This document shows, piece after piece, positions 31,001 to 41,602 of a stretch of DNA of 64,000 nt (its first letter is position 1; the number at the start of each line of letters is the position of its first letter). The DNA is from Phytophthora sp. 'mugwort' (taxonomy: Eukaryota; Oomycota; Peronosporomycetes; Peronosporales; Peronosporaceae): NCBI GenBank assembly GCA_033558025.1, contig JAUCEF010000003.1:3312001-3376000 (forward strand), given 5' to 3'. Below the pieces are notes generated by a model that saw only the letters and a list, made by a program, of their open reading frames with translations, searched no databases and was not told the origin of the DNA. The position numbers and the translations under genes were made by a program.

Positions 31001-31022
31001 TGACGTCACGGTAATGACGTCA
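31001..31022. promoter_or_regulatory. Two CRE-type TGACGTCA sites in the LTR
   Basis: Perfect palindromic TGACGTCA at 31001-31008 and again at 31015-31022, 14 bp apart, about 85 bp inside the left LTR edge (U3 position). TGACGTCA is the classic binding site of CREB/ATF-type bZIP factors. The pair in an LTR promoter suggests inducible transcription of the element, which is inferred. Confidence 0.5.
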
Positions 31023-31439
31023 CGGATAGGTACTACAGATATGGTACAAAGACCTCAGAGCCACCCACAGGATAACATCTAGGGTACTTTATAGGTGACT
31101 AATAGTTCGTATATAGACGCATTAAAGGGGTCACCTATAAATATATTCAGTCAGAAATCTACCTAATTTTGGTAACAGTCCCCCAGACCAGGGACTTTTG
31201 AACTGCCGTTCGCTGAGAGTTTGTATACTCTCCGGAAGTCACATTTCCTGTGCGCAAGGTGTTGTATGCCCCGTCACACTTGGTAGCACTTGTAGTCAAT
31301 CCACGCCTACGCGGGTTACTACCTGAAATCTCTGGGTCCAAGCAACACGGACCGGAATGAGTTTCCTCATCTGAATGACCCACAGTTTGAGTCCGTTCGT
31401 AGGATAGCTGGCATCTTTGTCAACACAAGCTGATCATGT

Positions 31440-31800
31440 ATGAGGGGGCTCATCGAACATGTTCGGAGCAACCTACCGTTTCCGGCCGCAGAGCCGAGAC
31501 CGGTCTACCCCAAGCCGTTAAGGCTGAAGGTAAACCCTTATGAAGCGAAGGGAAGGTAAAACCGTCACTTCTGGGGTGCGAGAAGTAGAGCTCGCAACGG
31601 ATGCAGCTCTAATCACTTCGGAGCACCTCCTAGTGGCTTTCGCCCTCTCCTACCTTAGCGGGCGTGCTAAGTGTTGGGCATATACGCGGGAAGCGACAGC
31701 GCCTGAATGCTTCACATCCTGGGCTTAGCTGGGTGAACAGCTTAGAGCCGCGTTCCTCCCGGCGAACTACGAGTACTGCAGCGGGGCTGCGTAGCGTAGT
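31440..31800 (+). pseudogene. Gypsy gag fragment
   Basis: A frame at 31533-31728 encodes REVELATDAALIT and ALSYLSGRAKCWAYTRE. It then runs TSWA-stop-LGEQLRAAFLPANYEY, matching the capsid region of Gypsy gag proteins. The stop at 31726-31728 stands where a Glu codon is expected. The nucleocapsid zinc knuckle and everything downstream are missing. Confidence 0.65.
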
Positions 31801-32437
31801 GCGTCAGAGGAAGACGTATGACTCCCCGAGTCTTAACTGATGTTCTCCTAACCCCTAAGGTCTCCGTAGAGGCTTAGACCACTCTAGTTATACCACCAGA
31901 GACTCAAAGAGTCAGTATTCCTAAACCTAGGGCAATACTGTCTTTGATGCTAAAACTAAACTGTTATTTTTTTGCTTATCTGCGGCAAAGCCGCCTGTGG
32001 TGTAAATGTATGGCTCTAACTATTTACCATAGTTAAACCTAGTCAAATGCATATCGAGTGGCCCTGTGGCCACGTACTGAAATCCCGTTAACCCAAGTGG
32101 TACCAAGTACCACTTACTGCAAGGTGACACGTAGCACGGCTACACTCGTGTTACCTTCGTGTAACCCCGTTACGTTCTCCCCCACTAAACTGTAGACACA
32201 CCGTATCCACGAGGGTCTGATTATATCAATCGCAAAAGACCCGGAACCTTCCGCTCCAATAGCGTTTCACTGTTCGTTCCGCATCGAGTGTTCGCACTCA
32301 GATGTCAACTGCCAATTGGTCTTTTGACCTCCCCGTTCGCCTCGCGACAACAGCTCTCGCCGCGGGCTAAGCCCATCTGTGTCTCCGACACCTTCATTAT
32401 CCTCGTCATCCCGTCCGGGAGAGGTCTCTGACCGTGA

Positions 32438-34763
32438 GCCACCCGTATCCTCGAGGCTCTCGGAGTTTGCAAGTTGCCGGCTACCCCACAAGTGCACATA
32501 GGCAGGCCCATACCTGCTACTGCTTTCAAGCTTCGGTCCCTCCAGTCCCGTGTTGTCGTTTCTCCACCTCAGCCTATCTATCGTGCTGTCACCTCACCTG
32601 ACTACCGGACCTCAAGACCCCGCCCCGCCCCGCGCCGCGACACCACCACCACGCTAAGCCGTCGTGCTGCCGCCGCCGAAGAACTAAGTCGTCGCGACTC
32701 CCAATCGAGCCGCTCCCTTGAAGCTGTTGCCGAGTTTGCGCCTGTGGCCCTAGGAGGTCAGAGGAGTGCGGCCTAGCCCTACCGTAAAGGGGGGAACGTG
32801 ACAGCTGCGAGAGAGCAGCTGGAAGAAGAAACGCCCGAACTGGTCCGCCAGCCTTCGCAGCCCATCATCATGGCGGCTCCCCGTCGTAACCAGACTTGGC
32901 ATGCTGAGTGGCGAAACAAGGCCCCACAGGTCGAGTTCTCGTTACCCACCGATGACGCACTCGCGTCAGCGGAAAAGGCTATGTTGGATCCCGAGCGCAA
33001 CGCTGATGACAAGAAAGCAGCTGCTCTACGTGGAGTTCCCCAGCTCGTCTCGAGTGAGTTGACCTACTCCATGTGGATTCCTGCGCGAGACCTGACCGCC
33101 ACGTTCTCTGATACGGAGATCATGACCTCGCTTGGATCGGATACGCAACCGGCCATCTGGTCGGCCAACGTCAGCCATCTGCGCGATTTCAAGACCATTC
33201 GGAACGCTGGCATCAGCTTTGTATGCACTGATCAAGCTATCGCATCCAAGTTGGGTGGCCAGACGCTGTCGATCTGTGACCGAAACTATCGGGTTCAACC
33301 GTACTCCAAGTACTCCAGCTGGTACTATGTCGACTTGCAGCGCCTGCCTGACGAGGTCGATGACAGCGAGATCTACGACTGGTTCGCCGCACATGGGACA
33401 CCACCGGTGTTCATCTGCCCTAGTCGTACGATTCGCGGTCTGAAGTCACGCAGCCGCCGAGTGTACTTCAACCACAAGTCCCCGCCCGAGTCGCTGATGC
33501 TTACGCCAACGACGCCGTTGCGAGAAATCAAGTTCGGTGACCATGGATACGCGGTGGTCAATCACCGCATCCGTGCGTTCAACCACGGCACGCCGCCCTT
33601 CTTGAAGGCGATGCACGAGAAACGCAAGGCTCACCCATCAGCATCTAAGTCGGTCGAGGCACATCAGGCTTCCTCGAAGTCTGCTGTTGCCACGAGCGTC
33701 GAAGCCAATGGCACGCCTATGGAAACGTCGGACGCCGAGTACGAGCCATCCGAGCCTAATGACTCAGAAGTGAGTGACTCGGAAGCCAGTTCAGGCAGCG
33801 CTATGGAAGGTATTGAAGGAGAAACTGTCGGAGACGGGATCACAGTCCAGCCCAATTCTATCTGGCCGTCGGATGAAGAACCTCCAAGTTTTCCCACTGG
33901 CTCGATCAAGCGAACAGACCGGGAGCCGGCGCGTATCTTGCGCGCCAAGCAACTTGTATTTGGCAAGATGTCCACTCTCACAGCCAAGGCAAAGGAACTA
34001 CCCCCGTCCCAGACTGGCTATCCAGTACTGGCATCCACCAACCAGTATGAGTGGCTGAGTGAGGGAGATGGTGGCAATGTCCCACCTGATCAGGATATGA
34101 CTCTCTGGGACAGTACTCAGATCCCGCCCTCCCCGGTTGCCTCGTATGTCAAACTGTCCAAGCCTGCCGAAAAGATACTCAACAGCGCTGCGATCAAGTA
34201 CCCTGCAGAGACGATCACCCTCAATGACCTCTGCGACGTCATCGAATCGTATCTGACGGAGTTCTCGAACACCTCAGATGCCGATAGCAGCTTGTACGGG
34301 ATCTAAGCCCAACCTAGCGTCCATCGTTTTTTATTAGACACCTCGGCCCCCGGTAACTATCAGCATCTTCGCAGCAAGACGTTTGGCCACGCAGTACTCC
34401 GAATGATCTCCACGAAGCTAGACTCCTCGGCGAAGGACTACTCGCTCAAAAAACAAGTTGGTCGGGCTTTTCCCGGACGCCGACGACCTAAGCCCAGAAG
34501 TCGTGCTGCAGAGCCTTTGCTCTACCCCAAACGAGTTCTGGCTCCAAACGCGACTGGCCGAGTTTGATCTTGCGTTGCAAGTGATTGCTCCAAGCATCTA
34601 TATGGATCCGGTCAAGGTCTGCGCTCTAATCCAACAAGAAGCTACTACGCTGCCCCATCTGATGTGGCACCTCTTGGACGATCGCCATCTAGGGGTACTG
34701 GTAACCTCGCCGTTGGCAGCTCGATTCCTTGATGGCCCGTTGCCGGACGACTTACGCCAATGA
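32438..34763 (+). pseudogene. LINE ORF1 protein, interrupted
   Basis: The open frame begins after a TGA at 32435-32437. It runs to a TAG at 32774-32776, resumes in the same frame, and gives about 500 residues up to TAA at 34304-34306. The same frame continues after the TAA (FGHAVLRMISTKLDSS...SLKKQV). A +1 shift at the A run 34448-34453 leads into LFPDADDLSPEVVLQSLC...DDLRQ and a TGA at 34761-34763. The simplest reading is one ORF1 of roughly 770 codons with two nonsense mutations and one frameshift, ending naturally at 34763. Residues rich in Ser/Glu follow a central globular part. No CCHC knuckle was seen. In related elements ORF1 binds the RNA. Confidence 0.65.
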
Positions 34764-37700
34764 ATCGCTGATCTCCAGCAAGCGGCTTCGGGAGTAGCCA
34801 ACTCGGGTAGCCATTCTTTTTATAATGGAAATTGGACCCTAAGAGGGTTCTCGCTGAACGCTAACGGCATGAACTGGACCTCAAGGAGCTCGCTGCAGTA
34901 CTTCTCTAAGACCTTTCACATGATCGGTCTTCAGGAGACGTGCTTCACCGGGCCCTTCAACTACCAGCGCTTGAAACAGATCTGGAGGCAAACCTCGCGG
35001 TTTAATTCCAGCTTTTGGTCGCAAGAACATATGACTACATACACAGGGCACGCTGGTGTGGGCTTACTACTCACGCCGACATGCCCTGTTCAAGATATCC
35101 AAGACGTTACCCTCCGTCATGTTAGCTCGGCTGATATGATGGATCGGTACTTACTACTACGCGGCACTCTGGACTTGAAAGAGACGTACATTCATGTGTT
35201 GTATGCCCCCGTTAAAGGCCAGAAGCGGCCAACTTTCTTTAAAAACCTTCCAAGAGACTTCGACGATGATGTGCTGCACATTGGCATGGGCGACTTCAAC
35301 ACGGTGATGTCAAGCCAACTGGACCAAGCCAACCACACCGACCGAAATCGATCGCGGGGACGAACCGAGCTGCTGGACTGGATGCAAGCTATCAACGTTG
35401 TGGATGCATGGCGCCTGGAACATCCGACGCTCGTCGAGTTCACCAGCCCCAACTCCAGCTCAAGGTTAGACTACGTGATGCTAAGCTCCCAGCTCTTCCA
35501 CTCGGCCATGCAGGGCATTCTGCACGACTTTCGCAATCGCTCCAATATGGGTGACCACTGCGGCATCGACTTTCGACTCGGATCTGCTGTCTTTCGGCCG
35601 GCTAAGAGACCCCCCTGGCGCTGCCCAGAATGGATCATCCAGCTTCCTGAAGCGCAGCAGTATCTCCAAGAATCGCTGATCAAGTTGGCAGACATGCTCC
35701 ATGCACCAACGGACTCCCACTACAACCCGGGCTGCCTACTCGACGAGCACAAGCGTCGCGACAACATCTTCCTGCACGAGTTATTTGAATCCCGGAAGAA
35801 TGCTCGCCAGCGCGAACTTGAGGAACTGCACCTGGAAATCAATGATCTGCAGCACCGCCAAGCGACGGAGCCTACCGATGATCAACGCCGGCGGCTGACT
35901 GAAAAGAGGGCACTACTGGAGGTCAAGATGAAGGTGAAAAAGTTCTACGCATCGAAGAAGAAGTTTGCCTCCGACCTCCATGATTCTGAGCGAGGTACCA
36001 AGTACTTCTTCCGACCGCCTCAGATCCTGCACAACACTCCGATTCCTGTCAATTCGCCGGAGGAGTTGGAAGTCATGTGCCAGGAGTTCAACCAGTTTTG
36101 GTCCGGGATCTATCGTTCACCTTCAAGAGAGTTCCATCATGACAAGCCGAAATGGGATCGCATCAAGCTGGCCCAGATCCTTGAACACACGACTAAGCAT
36201 CTGACGCCGAAGCGAGTTGCCTATCTTGACAGTCCACGTACAGCAAATGACTTCTACTGGGCTATCAAGCATATGTCGTCGGGGAAGGCACCAGGACCCG
36301 ATGGGTTACCCGTGGCCTACTACATAACTGATGTGCCACTTTGGAGCCGTATCCTGGAGATTGTCTACGCAGCTCAACTGGAGAAAGGCAGGATGTCCAA
36401 GTTCCAGCGTCGCGGCCAAGTCTGCTTGCTATACAAGAAGGGAGACCGTAAGGAGCCTGGAAACTACAGACCCATTACACTCCTCAACGTCGATGCCAAG
36501 CTGGGCCCCAAAATACTGGCATACCGTCTGGGAACTGTGTTAGACAGTCTCCTATTCTCTGACCAGTATGGCTTCGTGCCTGGGCGCGATATTCGTCATG
36601 CTCACCTGCGACTTCAAGCAGTCATGAAAGTGTATGAAGACAATGACGCGGTGGCTGGTGCTATCTTGATTGACTTTGCCAAGGCCTTCGACAGCGTGGT
36701 GTGGGATGCCCTTGACATGATCCTCGAGCACTTCCGCTTCGGCGAAGTGTTTCGTCGCTGGGTACGCGTGATGTTTCCTGGGACTTTGGTGGCGCTACTA
36801 CTCAACGGTAGCCCACTTTCGCCCTTTGAATTAGGGAGAGGCGTGCGGCAAGGAGACCCTCTCTCCCCGGGTCTGTTCGTGCTTTACGCGGAACCTTTGC
36901 TGAACTTGATTCGCGCCAAGATGAAGGATGCTGGACTTCGGTGTGGAGACTCTTCGGTAGTCCATACAGTTATCAGCTTTGCTGATGACTGCACTGGACT
37001 ACTGAGGGACCTGCGGGATACTCAGCGTCTACTGGACTTGGTGGATCTCTTCTGTGAGGCATCGGGCATGGAGCTGAACAAGAACAAGACCGTGGTGCTG
37101 CCGTTCCACCCCTGGAACAGTGAACCGACAGCATCCGTGAGGAACTACAGCAATTGGGACTAAAGGTTGTTGGGAACAACGACTCGGCCAAACTGCTTGG
37201 TATATACTACGGTCCCAAGCTCACAGACGCGGCACGGTTACAGCACATATTGGCGGACATGCAGACAAGGTGTTCACTGTGGAAGTACCGGGCACGCACT
37301 CTGCGAGGACAAGTGGTTATCCTACAACAGATCATCTTGTCTGTTCTCTGGTACACGGCCAGTGTCTGCTACATACCTGAAACTGGTTTCCAAGACCAAG
37401 TCCAGGACATGATAGTACGGTTCATGACCCAGTCTTCTACGTCGAACATCGTGCCCCGAGCTTGGTGGACGTTGCCCATGCACATGGGAGGCCTCGGCTT
37501 AACGCCTGTGAAAACGATGATCGAGGGACTCCAACTACGCATGCTTTGCAAGCTGCTCGCGGCCGTACGCCAGTCACCGGATGATGTACCCTCATGGGCC
37601 GCCCCAGTCATTGCGCTGTTTGACTCCGTGATGAAACCTTGAGGACGCGACTTTGACATCCTGTACGCGCCGGTCTGGAACAGCCCTCATCATGTGGTGT

Positions 37701-39047
37701 CTCGATGGCTAAGACGATGGAGACCGCTTGGTTTGTATTGGCACCATGTTCTCTTCCTTTGGAACACCAAACTGCGCCCCAAGATCACTCGCAACATGAC
37801 CAAGTTTGACAAGTTGACAATGCCGCTGCTGGACAATGTGGATATCACGACTGCAACCAAGACGCCCAAGACCCTGCGAGCCGCAAACCTGGGAATTGTC
37901 CAAGACCTTATTCGCTTAAAGGTTTATCGGATATCTGACTTGTTTGAGATTAGTGGATACCCGCCTCAAGCCGCCAAGCTATCCCAAGTCATCCGTGAGC
38001 ATGGCCAGCCTAGGCGTGCTAACAGCGTGAGCTTCTGCGGATCTTTCTTAACTAAGATTGACTCGCAGTTACGACCGTTGGCCAACATGCCCATTGGACC
38101 CCGCCCCAAGCCATACTACGGCTGCGCACTCCATACTTGGAGCTTCAGTGGCTATGAAGTCGCTGATCTCACGGTGTTGTTAATACGCAAGCTCCTGGTT
38201 CAGTACAAGGTACCCGGCCTGCCAACGACTGCACTTGGCCTTGAACAAGCGCCTCCCGCAAATGTATGGGGCAGGGACCTAAAGATGAACAAGCACGTAC
38301 TACCAGTGAACGCGGACTTGCTGTACAGACTTCAGCACAACGCACTTTGGGTGGCCTTTAGGCTGCAGCACATGCAAGGCGCTATGACTCGCTGCCATCA
38401 TGGGTGTGGAGCCATTGAAACCGTCGCCCATCTCTTTTGGTATTGTGACTTTGCGGCAACCGTATGGGCGGAATGGCTTAAGGTGTTCCAGCAGTGGTTT
38501 GAGTCTCCCATTGAGTGGGCTACTGTGGTCTACTTCGCGGACATCATGCCTACGCCCCGAGCCAAAAGGACTTCGGTTACAGCCTCTTTGCGGTCTTCCA
38601 CATAGTGAGGTTGTGGTACTTCGCTGCCTATGGACGCACCGCAATGACATCCGCTTCCACGGGTATGAACCAAGTCTCATCGGCGTCAAGGCTCGGGTGC
38701 ACGCCCTGATTGACCTTCATGTTGCTGCCTTATGGCAGGCAACCCAGGCGCAAGCAATAAGACAGTCCACGCAGGTGAGTAGGCAACTACACACCTTATT
38801 GCGAGGACTGCCTGTGTCGGCACCCTTCGATGACAATGGCCCAAGCGACCACGAGGCGGAAGCCCGTCAGCGGGACTCCTTACTCGCAGACATGTTGAAC
38901 CACGACAGGGAAGAGACGTCCGGAGCGTTGGCGACCTTCACGACTGCAGATTCAAGCGATCGCGGGGTGGACACCCGTCAGCGGGGCTCCTTTCCCGCGG
39001 CCATGTTGAACCGTAGCCGGGAAGAGACGCCTGTGGCCCGAAGGTAA
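34764..39047 (+). pseudogene. LINE ORF2: endonuclease, reverse transcriptase, zinc region; interrupted
   Basis: Endonuclease: NANG just before the Met at 34869, then LQET (Glu23 counted from that Met), GDFN (Asp142), SRLDY (Asp201) and GDH (Asp229, His230). Reverse transcriptase: GKAPGPDG (472-479), YRPITLLN (533-540), IDFAKAFD (601-608), RQGDPLSP (660-667) and FADD (704-707), with the catalytic aspartates intact. The first segment stops at 37163. A frameshift near 37150 continues the protein to a TGA at 37640, where Arg is expected. It then runs in the same frame to 38605 with a zinc motif CHHGCG...HLFWYC. Two more shifts near 38570 and 38615 reach a final segment with LWTHRNDIRFHG, ending at 39047. 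An intact enzyme would nick the target and prime reverse transcription there. Confidence 0.85.
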
Positions 39048-39613
39048 GGCCACAAGCTCAAGGCTTCATCCTGATGTCTTACAATCCGCCGCCGGTGTGC
39101 TCGGCCATTACTGGCTTCAGTCTCCACCACTTTCACGCCCATACGCCAAGTTCCCGGCTCCATTTGCCGATCGCTTAGCGGGCGTTGCTTATGTCTGCTG
39201 TACCCGAAGGCGGTGTGGATTGTTGAACCCAGGCGGGGCCCCATGTTGGCGGACAGGCGGGTGAAGAACGCGACACACTACAGACGCTTACGCGTGTTAT
39301 GGCATGCACGACATCACTAGACTACTCCTTGGATCGAGGTCTAGAGCGGCGCCACACTCCCGAGCCGCGCGTACTACCAGGCCTACAAGCCCATGAGACG
39401 ACGACTGGGAGGCTTTGCCCCTCTAGACCACAACCCGCATCTCTCCTACTGAAGTGCCCGGTCAAGCAGTCTCAAGAACTACCGGGTCTAACCGTGCTTC
39501 CAGGCCTACAGCCCATGAGACGGCGCCCAGTAGCCCCCAAGACCACCAGTCCAGTCACAAGACCAGATATCCCAACCTTCGCGGCCAAACTCCAACCATC
39601 GTCCGAAAGGTCT
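39048..39613. other. LINE 3' region and flank
   Basis: No coding sequence. The phrase CAGGCCTACA(A)GCCCATGAGACG occurs twice (about 39377 and 39501), marking an imperfect 125-bp direct duplication. If the tRNA-like head at 39614-39687 belongs to a SINE, this stretch is its body, read on the minus strand. Confidence 0.45.
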
Positions 39614-39687
39614 GGTCGGCCCGGGGATTGAACCCTGGCCGCTTCCGTCCGACACTGGATGCTTAACCAGCTGAGCTATCTGAGCTC
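39614..39687 (-). ncRNA. tRNA-derived Pol III promoter: SINE head or tRNA pseudogene
   Basis: On the minus strand an A box TAGCTCAGCTGG (39678-39667) and a B box GGTTCAATCC (39634-39625) lie at tRNA-like spacing. A T-arm of five pairs has one mismatch (A50-G64). The acceptor arms do not pair and no regular anticodon stem forms, so it is not a working tRNA. Such degenerate tRNA heads are typical of SINEs. Body and tail would run towards lower coordinates over the LINE 3' region. Confidence 0.55.
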
Positions 39688-39996
39688 ACTAGAAGTAGGT
39701 GGCTCACCACCACCTGGTTCATCGGGTTATACTTGGTTTTTGTATAGACCCCATCGGAAAGGTCCTGCAAATGTCCAACTCGGCCCAGAGACGTCTCCGG
39801 ACGTCCACCAGTTTCCTCCTGGACACTAAAATGGGTCCTACAGGGTACCCACTTTCGAAAAATGGACCTTTTTTGGACACCAATTGGATACTTCGTACCC
39901 AATTTTTGGGTCCATATGACCCAAATCGATCCCAAATAGCAAGTAGGGTAGCTAAGTAGGTTGCTTACTAGCCTTAAAGTGTAATGTATTTTTTTG
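39688..39996. other. Unique sequence between the tRNA-like head and the array
   Basis: About 310 bp with no gene. It ends in a T run (39989-39995) directly against the first, truncated array unit. Confidence 0.5.
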
Positions 39997-40038
39997 TTAG
40001 CATGCGAGAGGTACAGGGATCGATACCCTGCTTCTCCA
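39997..40038 (+). pseudogene. Truncated tRNA-Ala, 3' part only
   Basis: Begins at tRNA position 32 (TTAGCAT, anticodon loop) and runs to the discriminator A73 at 40038. The preceding base does not match (G for C31) and further left is a T run. The A box and the 5' acceptor strand are missing, so it cannot be transcribed as a tRNA. Confidence 0.9.
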
Positions 40039-40747
40039 CTGATCATGTTACTGTGATAAAAGCAGTTGGCATCAGCACTTTCCCAAATGTGCACTTCGCG
40101 GTTCTCCTGCGAAACTCGCTGACCTTGAGTAACACTTTTCTTTTCGCTTCCTTATATATCGCTCGTGTGCCTTTCCATACATGGGATCGGCCCTTCAATG
40201 CTTGAGCTTATCAGTTTATCATCGGTCGACTTGGCATTCATTCGCTTGCCTATGTATCAGATATTTCGGTGCCTTACTCGCTTTGACTTGCTTTGTCTTC
40301 CTGGCGCCCTCGCGTTGCCTCCACCGTGTGTTGTCGGATCTATCTGTCTTCTTCCCTTTACTCGTCATATTAGAAGTGTGTTGTACATTATCAGCACAAG
40401 CGTTAGGAGTCGGCGAGGCGCTCGGTTTTGAGGCACGGCCAGTCGACGGACCGCGAACCTATCCAACACGCAAATGGATAAATCGCTGCAGCGCGGTCGA
40501 AAGCGGGTGGGGTGTTCCATTTAAACGTCGGCACCGTGACTAGCAGAAAAGGCTTCGGCGCGGGTGTGCAGCGAGCGAATGCGTATAGACCGAAAACGCG
40601 AGTGGAGATGTATAAATTGATTTGCTGTTGTTAGGTGGCATTGTTCATAGAGTGGCGTGTGTATGGTAGTGCGGTGTTTTGGTTGTGTATTGATGTGTTG
40701 TGTTCGTCGATATTTGTGTTGTGGTAGAGCGCGTTTGTTGTTGTCCT

Positions 40748-40820
40748 GGGGATGTAGCTCAAATGGTAGAGCGCTCGCTTAGCATGCGAGAGGTACAGGG
40801 ATCGATACCCTGCTTCTCCA
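40748..40820 (+). tRNA. tRNA-Ala(AGC), copy 1
   Basis: 73 nt with a full cloverleaf: acceptor GGGGATG/CTTCTCC with the G3-U70 wobble that identifies alanine tRNAs, and one U6-U67 mismatch. There is a perfect four-pair D stem, anticodon stem CTCGC/GCGAG, anticodon AGC at 34-36, T stem CAGGG/CCCTG, and discriminator A73. CCA is not encoded. The A box is TAGCTCAAATGG and the B box GGATCGATACC, with A instead of T at position 54. There is no intron. This copy is the reference for the others. Confidence 0.97.
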
Positions 40821-40917
40821 TTGATCATGTTACTGTGATAAAAGCAGTTGGCATCAGCACTTTCCCAAATGTGCACTTCGCGGTTCTCCTGCGAAACTCG
40901 CTGACCTTGAGTAACAC

Positions 40918-40926
40918 TTTTCTTTT
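40918..40926 (+). terminator. First possible Pol III terminator after tRNA copy 1 (TTTTCTTTT)
   Basis: The first run of four T downstream of the tRNA comes 97 bases after its 3' end, as TTTT-C-TTTT. The same arrangement is seen in every unit. The primary transcript would have an unusually long trailer unless another signal is used. Confidence 0.45.
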
Positions 40927-41529
40927 CGCTTCCTTATATATCGCTCGTGTGCCTTTCCATACATGGGATCGGCCCTTCAATGCTTGAGCTTATCAGTTTA
41001 TCATCGGTCGACTTGGCATTCATTCGCTTGCCTATGTATCAGATATTTCGGTGCCTTACTCGCTTTGACTTGCTTTGTCTTCCTGGCGCCCTCGCGTTGC
41101 CTCCACCGTGTGTTGTCGGATCTATATGTCTTCTTCCCTTTACTCGTCATACTAGAAGTGTGTTGTACATTATCAGCACAAGCGTTAGGAGTCGGCGAGG
41201 CGCTCGGTTTTGAGGCACGGCCAGTCGACGGACCGCGAACCTATCCAACACGCAAATGGATAAATCGCTGCAGCGCGGTCGAAAGCGGGTGGGGTGTTCC
41301 ATTTAAACGTCGGCACCGTGACTAGCAGAAAAGGCTTCGGCGCGGGTGTGCAGCGAGCGAATGCGTATAGACCGAAAACGCGAGTGGAGATGTATAAATT
41401 GATTTGCTGTTTTTAGGTGGCATTGTTCATAGAGTGGCGTGTGTATGGTAGTGCGGTGTTTTGGTTGTGTATTGATGTGTTGTGTTCGTCGATATTTGTG
41501 TTGTGGTAGAGCGCGTTTGTTGTTGTCCT

Positions 41530-41602
41530 GGGGATGTAGCTCAAATGGTAGAGCGCTCGCTTAGCATGCGAGAGGTACAGGGATCGATACCCTGCTTCTC
41601 CA
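41530..41602 (+). tRNA. tRNA-Ala(AGC), copy 2
   Basis: Identical to copy 1. Its downstream unit has the T4 variant before CCATACATGGG. Confidence 0.97.

Larger units (their letters stand above)
30917..32174 (+). mobile_element. Gypsy-type LTR retrotransposon, internally deleted
   Basis: Starts with TGTAACGGGGTTAC (30917) and ends with its near mirror GTAACCCCGTTACG (32174), the short inverted termini expected at the two outer edges of an LTR element. Between them are LTR-like sequence (to about 31430), a gag fragment, and non-coding remainder. Protease, reverse transcriptase and integrase are absent, so most of the interior and the inner LTR borders have been lost. It abuts the LINE on the right. 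Confidence 0.6.
32438..39047 (+). mobile_element. Non-LTR retrotransposon (APE-type LINE), near full length, inactivated
   Basis: About 6.6 kb of coding sequence on the plus strand: ORF1, then ORF2 with an apurinic-type endonuclease, reverse transcriptase and a C-terminal zinc-binding region. The damage is limited to a few nonsense codons and frameshifts, so the insertion is fairly recent compared with the other elements here. The 5' end lies between the Gypsy remnant (32174) and 32438. The 3' UTR extends past 39047. No target-site duplication or tail could be fixed. Confidence 0.85.

Noticed and set aside
30917..32174. DNA transposon with 14-bp inverted ends
   Set aside because: The interior encodes Gypsy gag, and the short inverted termini fit the outer edges of LTRs better.
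34445..34457. Canonical -1 ribosomal slippery site (AAAAAAC) in the LINE
   Set aside because: The heptamer is in the wrong phase for a -1 shift from the ORF1 frame. The needed change is +1, so an indel in the A run is simpler.
40631..40876. Minus-strand 81-codon frame in every array unit
   Set aside because: It runs antisense through the tRNA gene, so its conservation is explained by the tRNA and by unit homogenisation.
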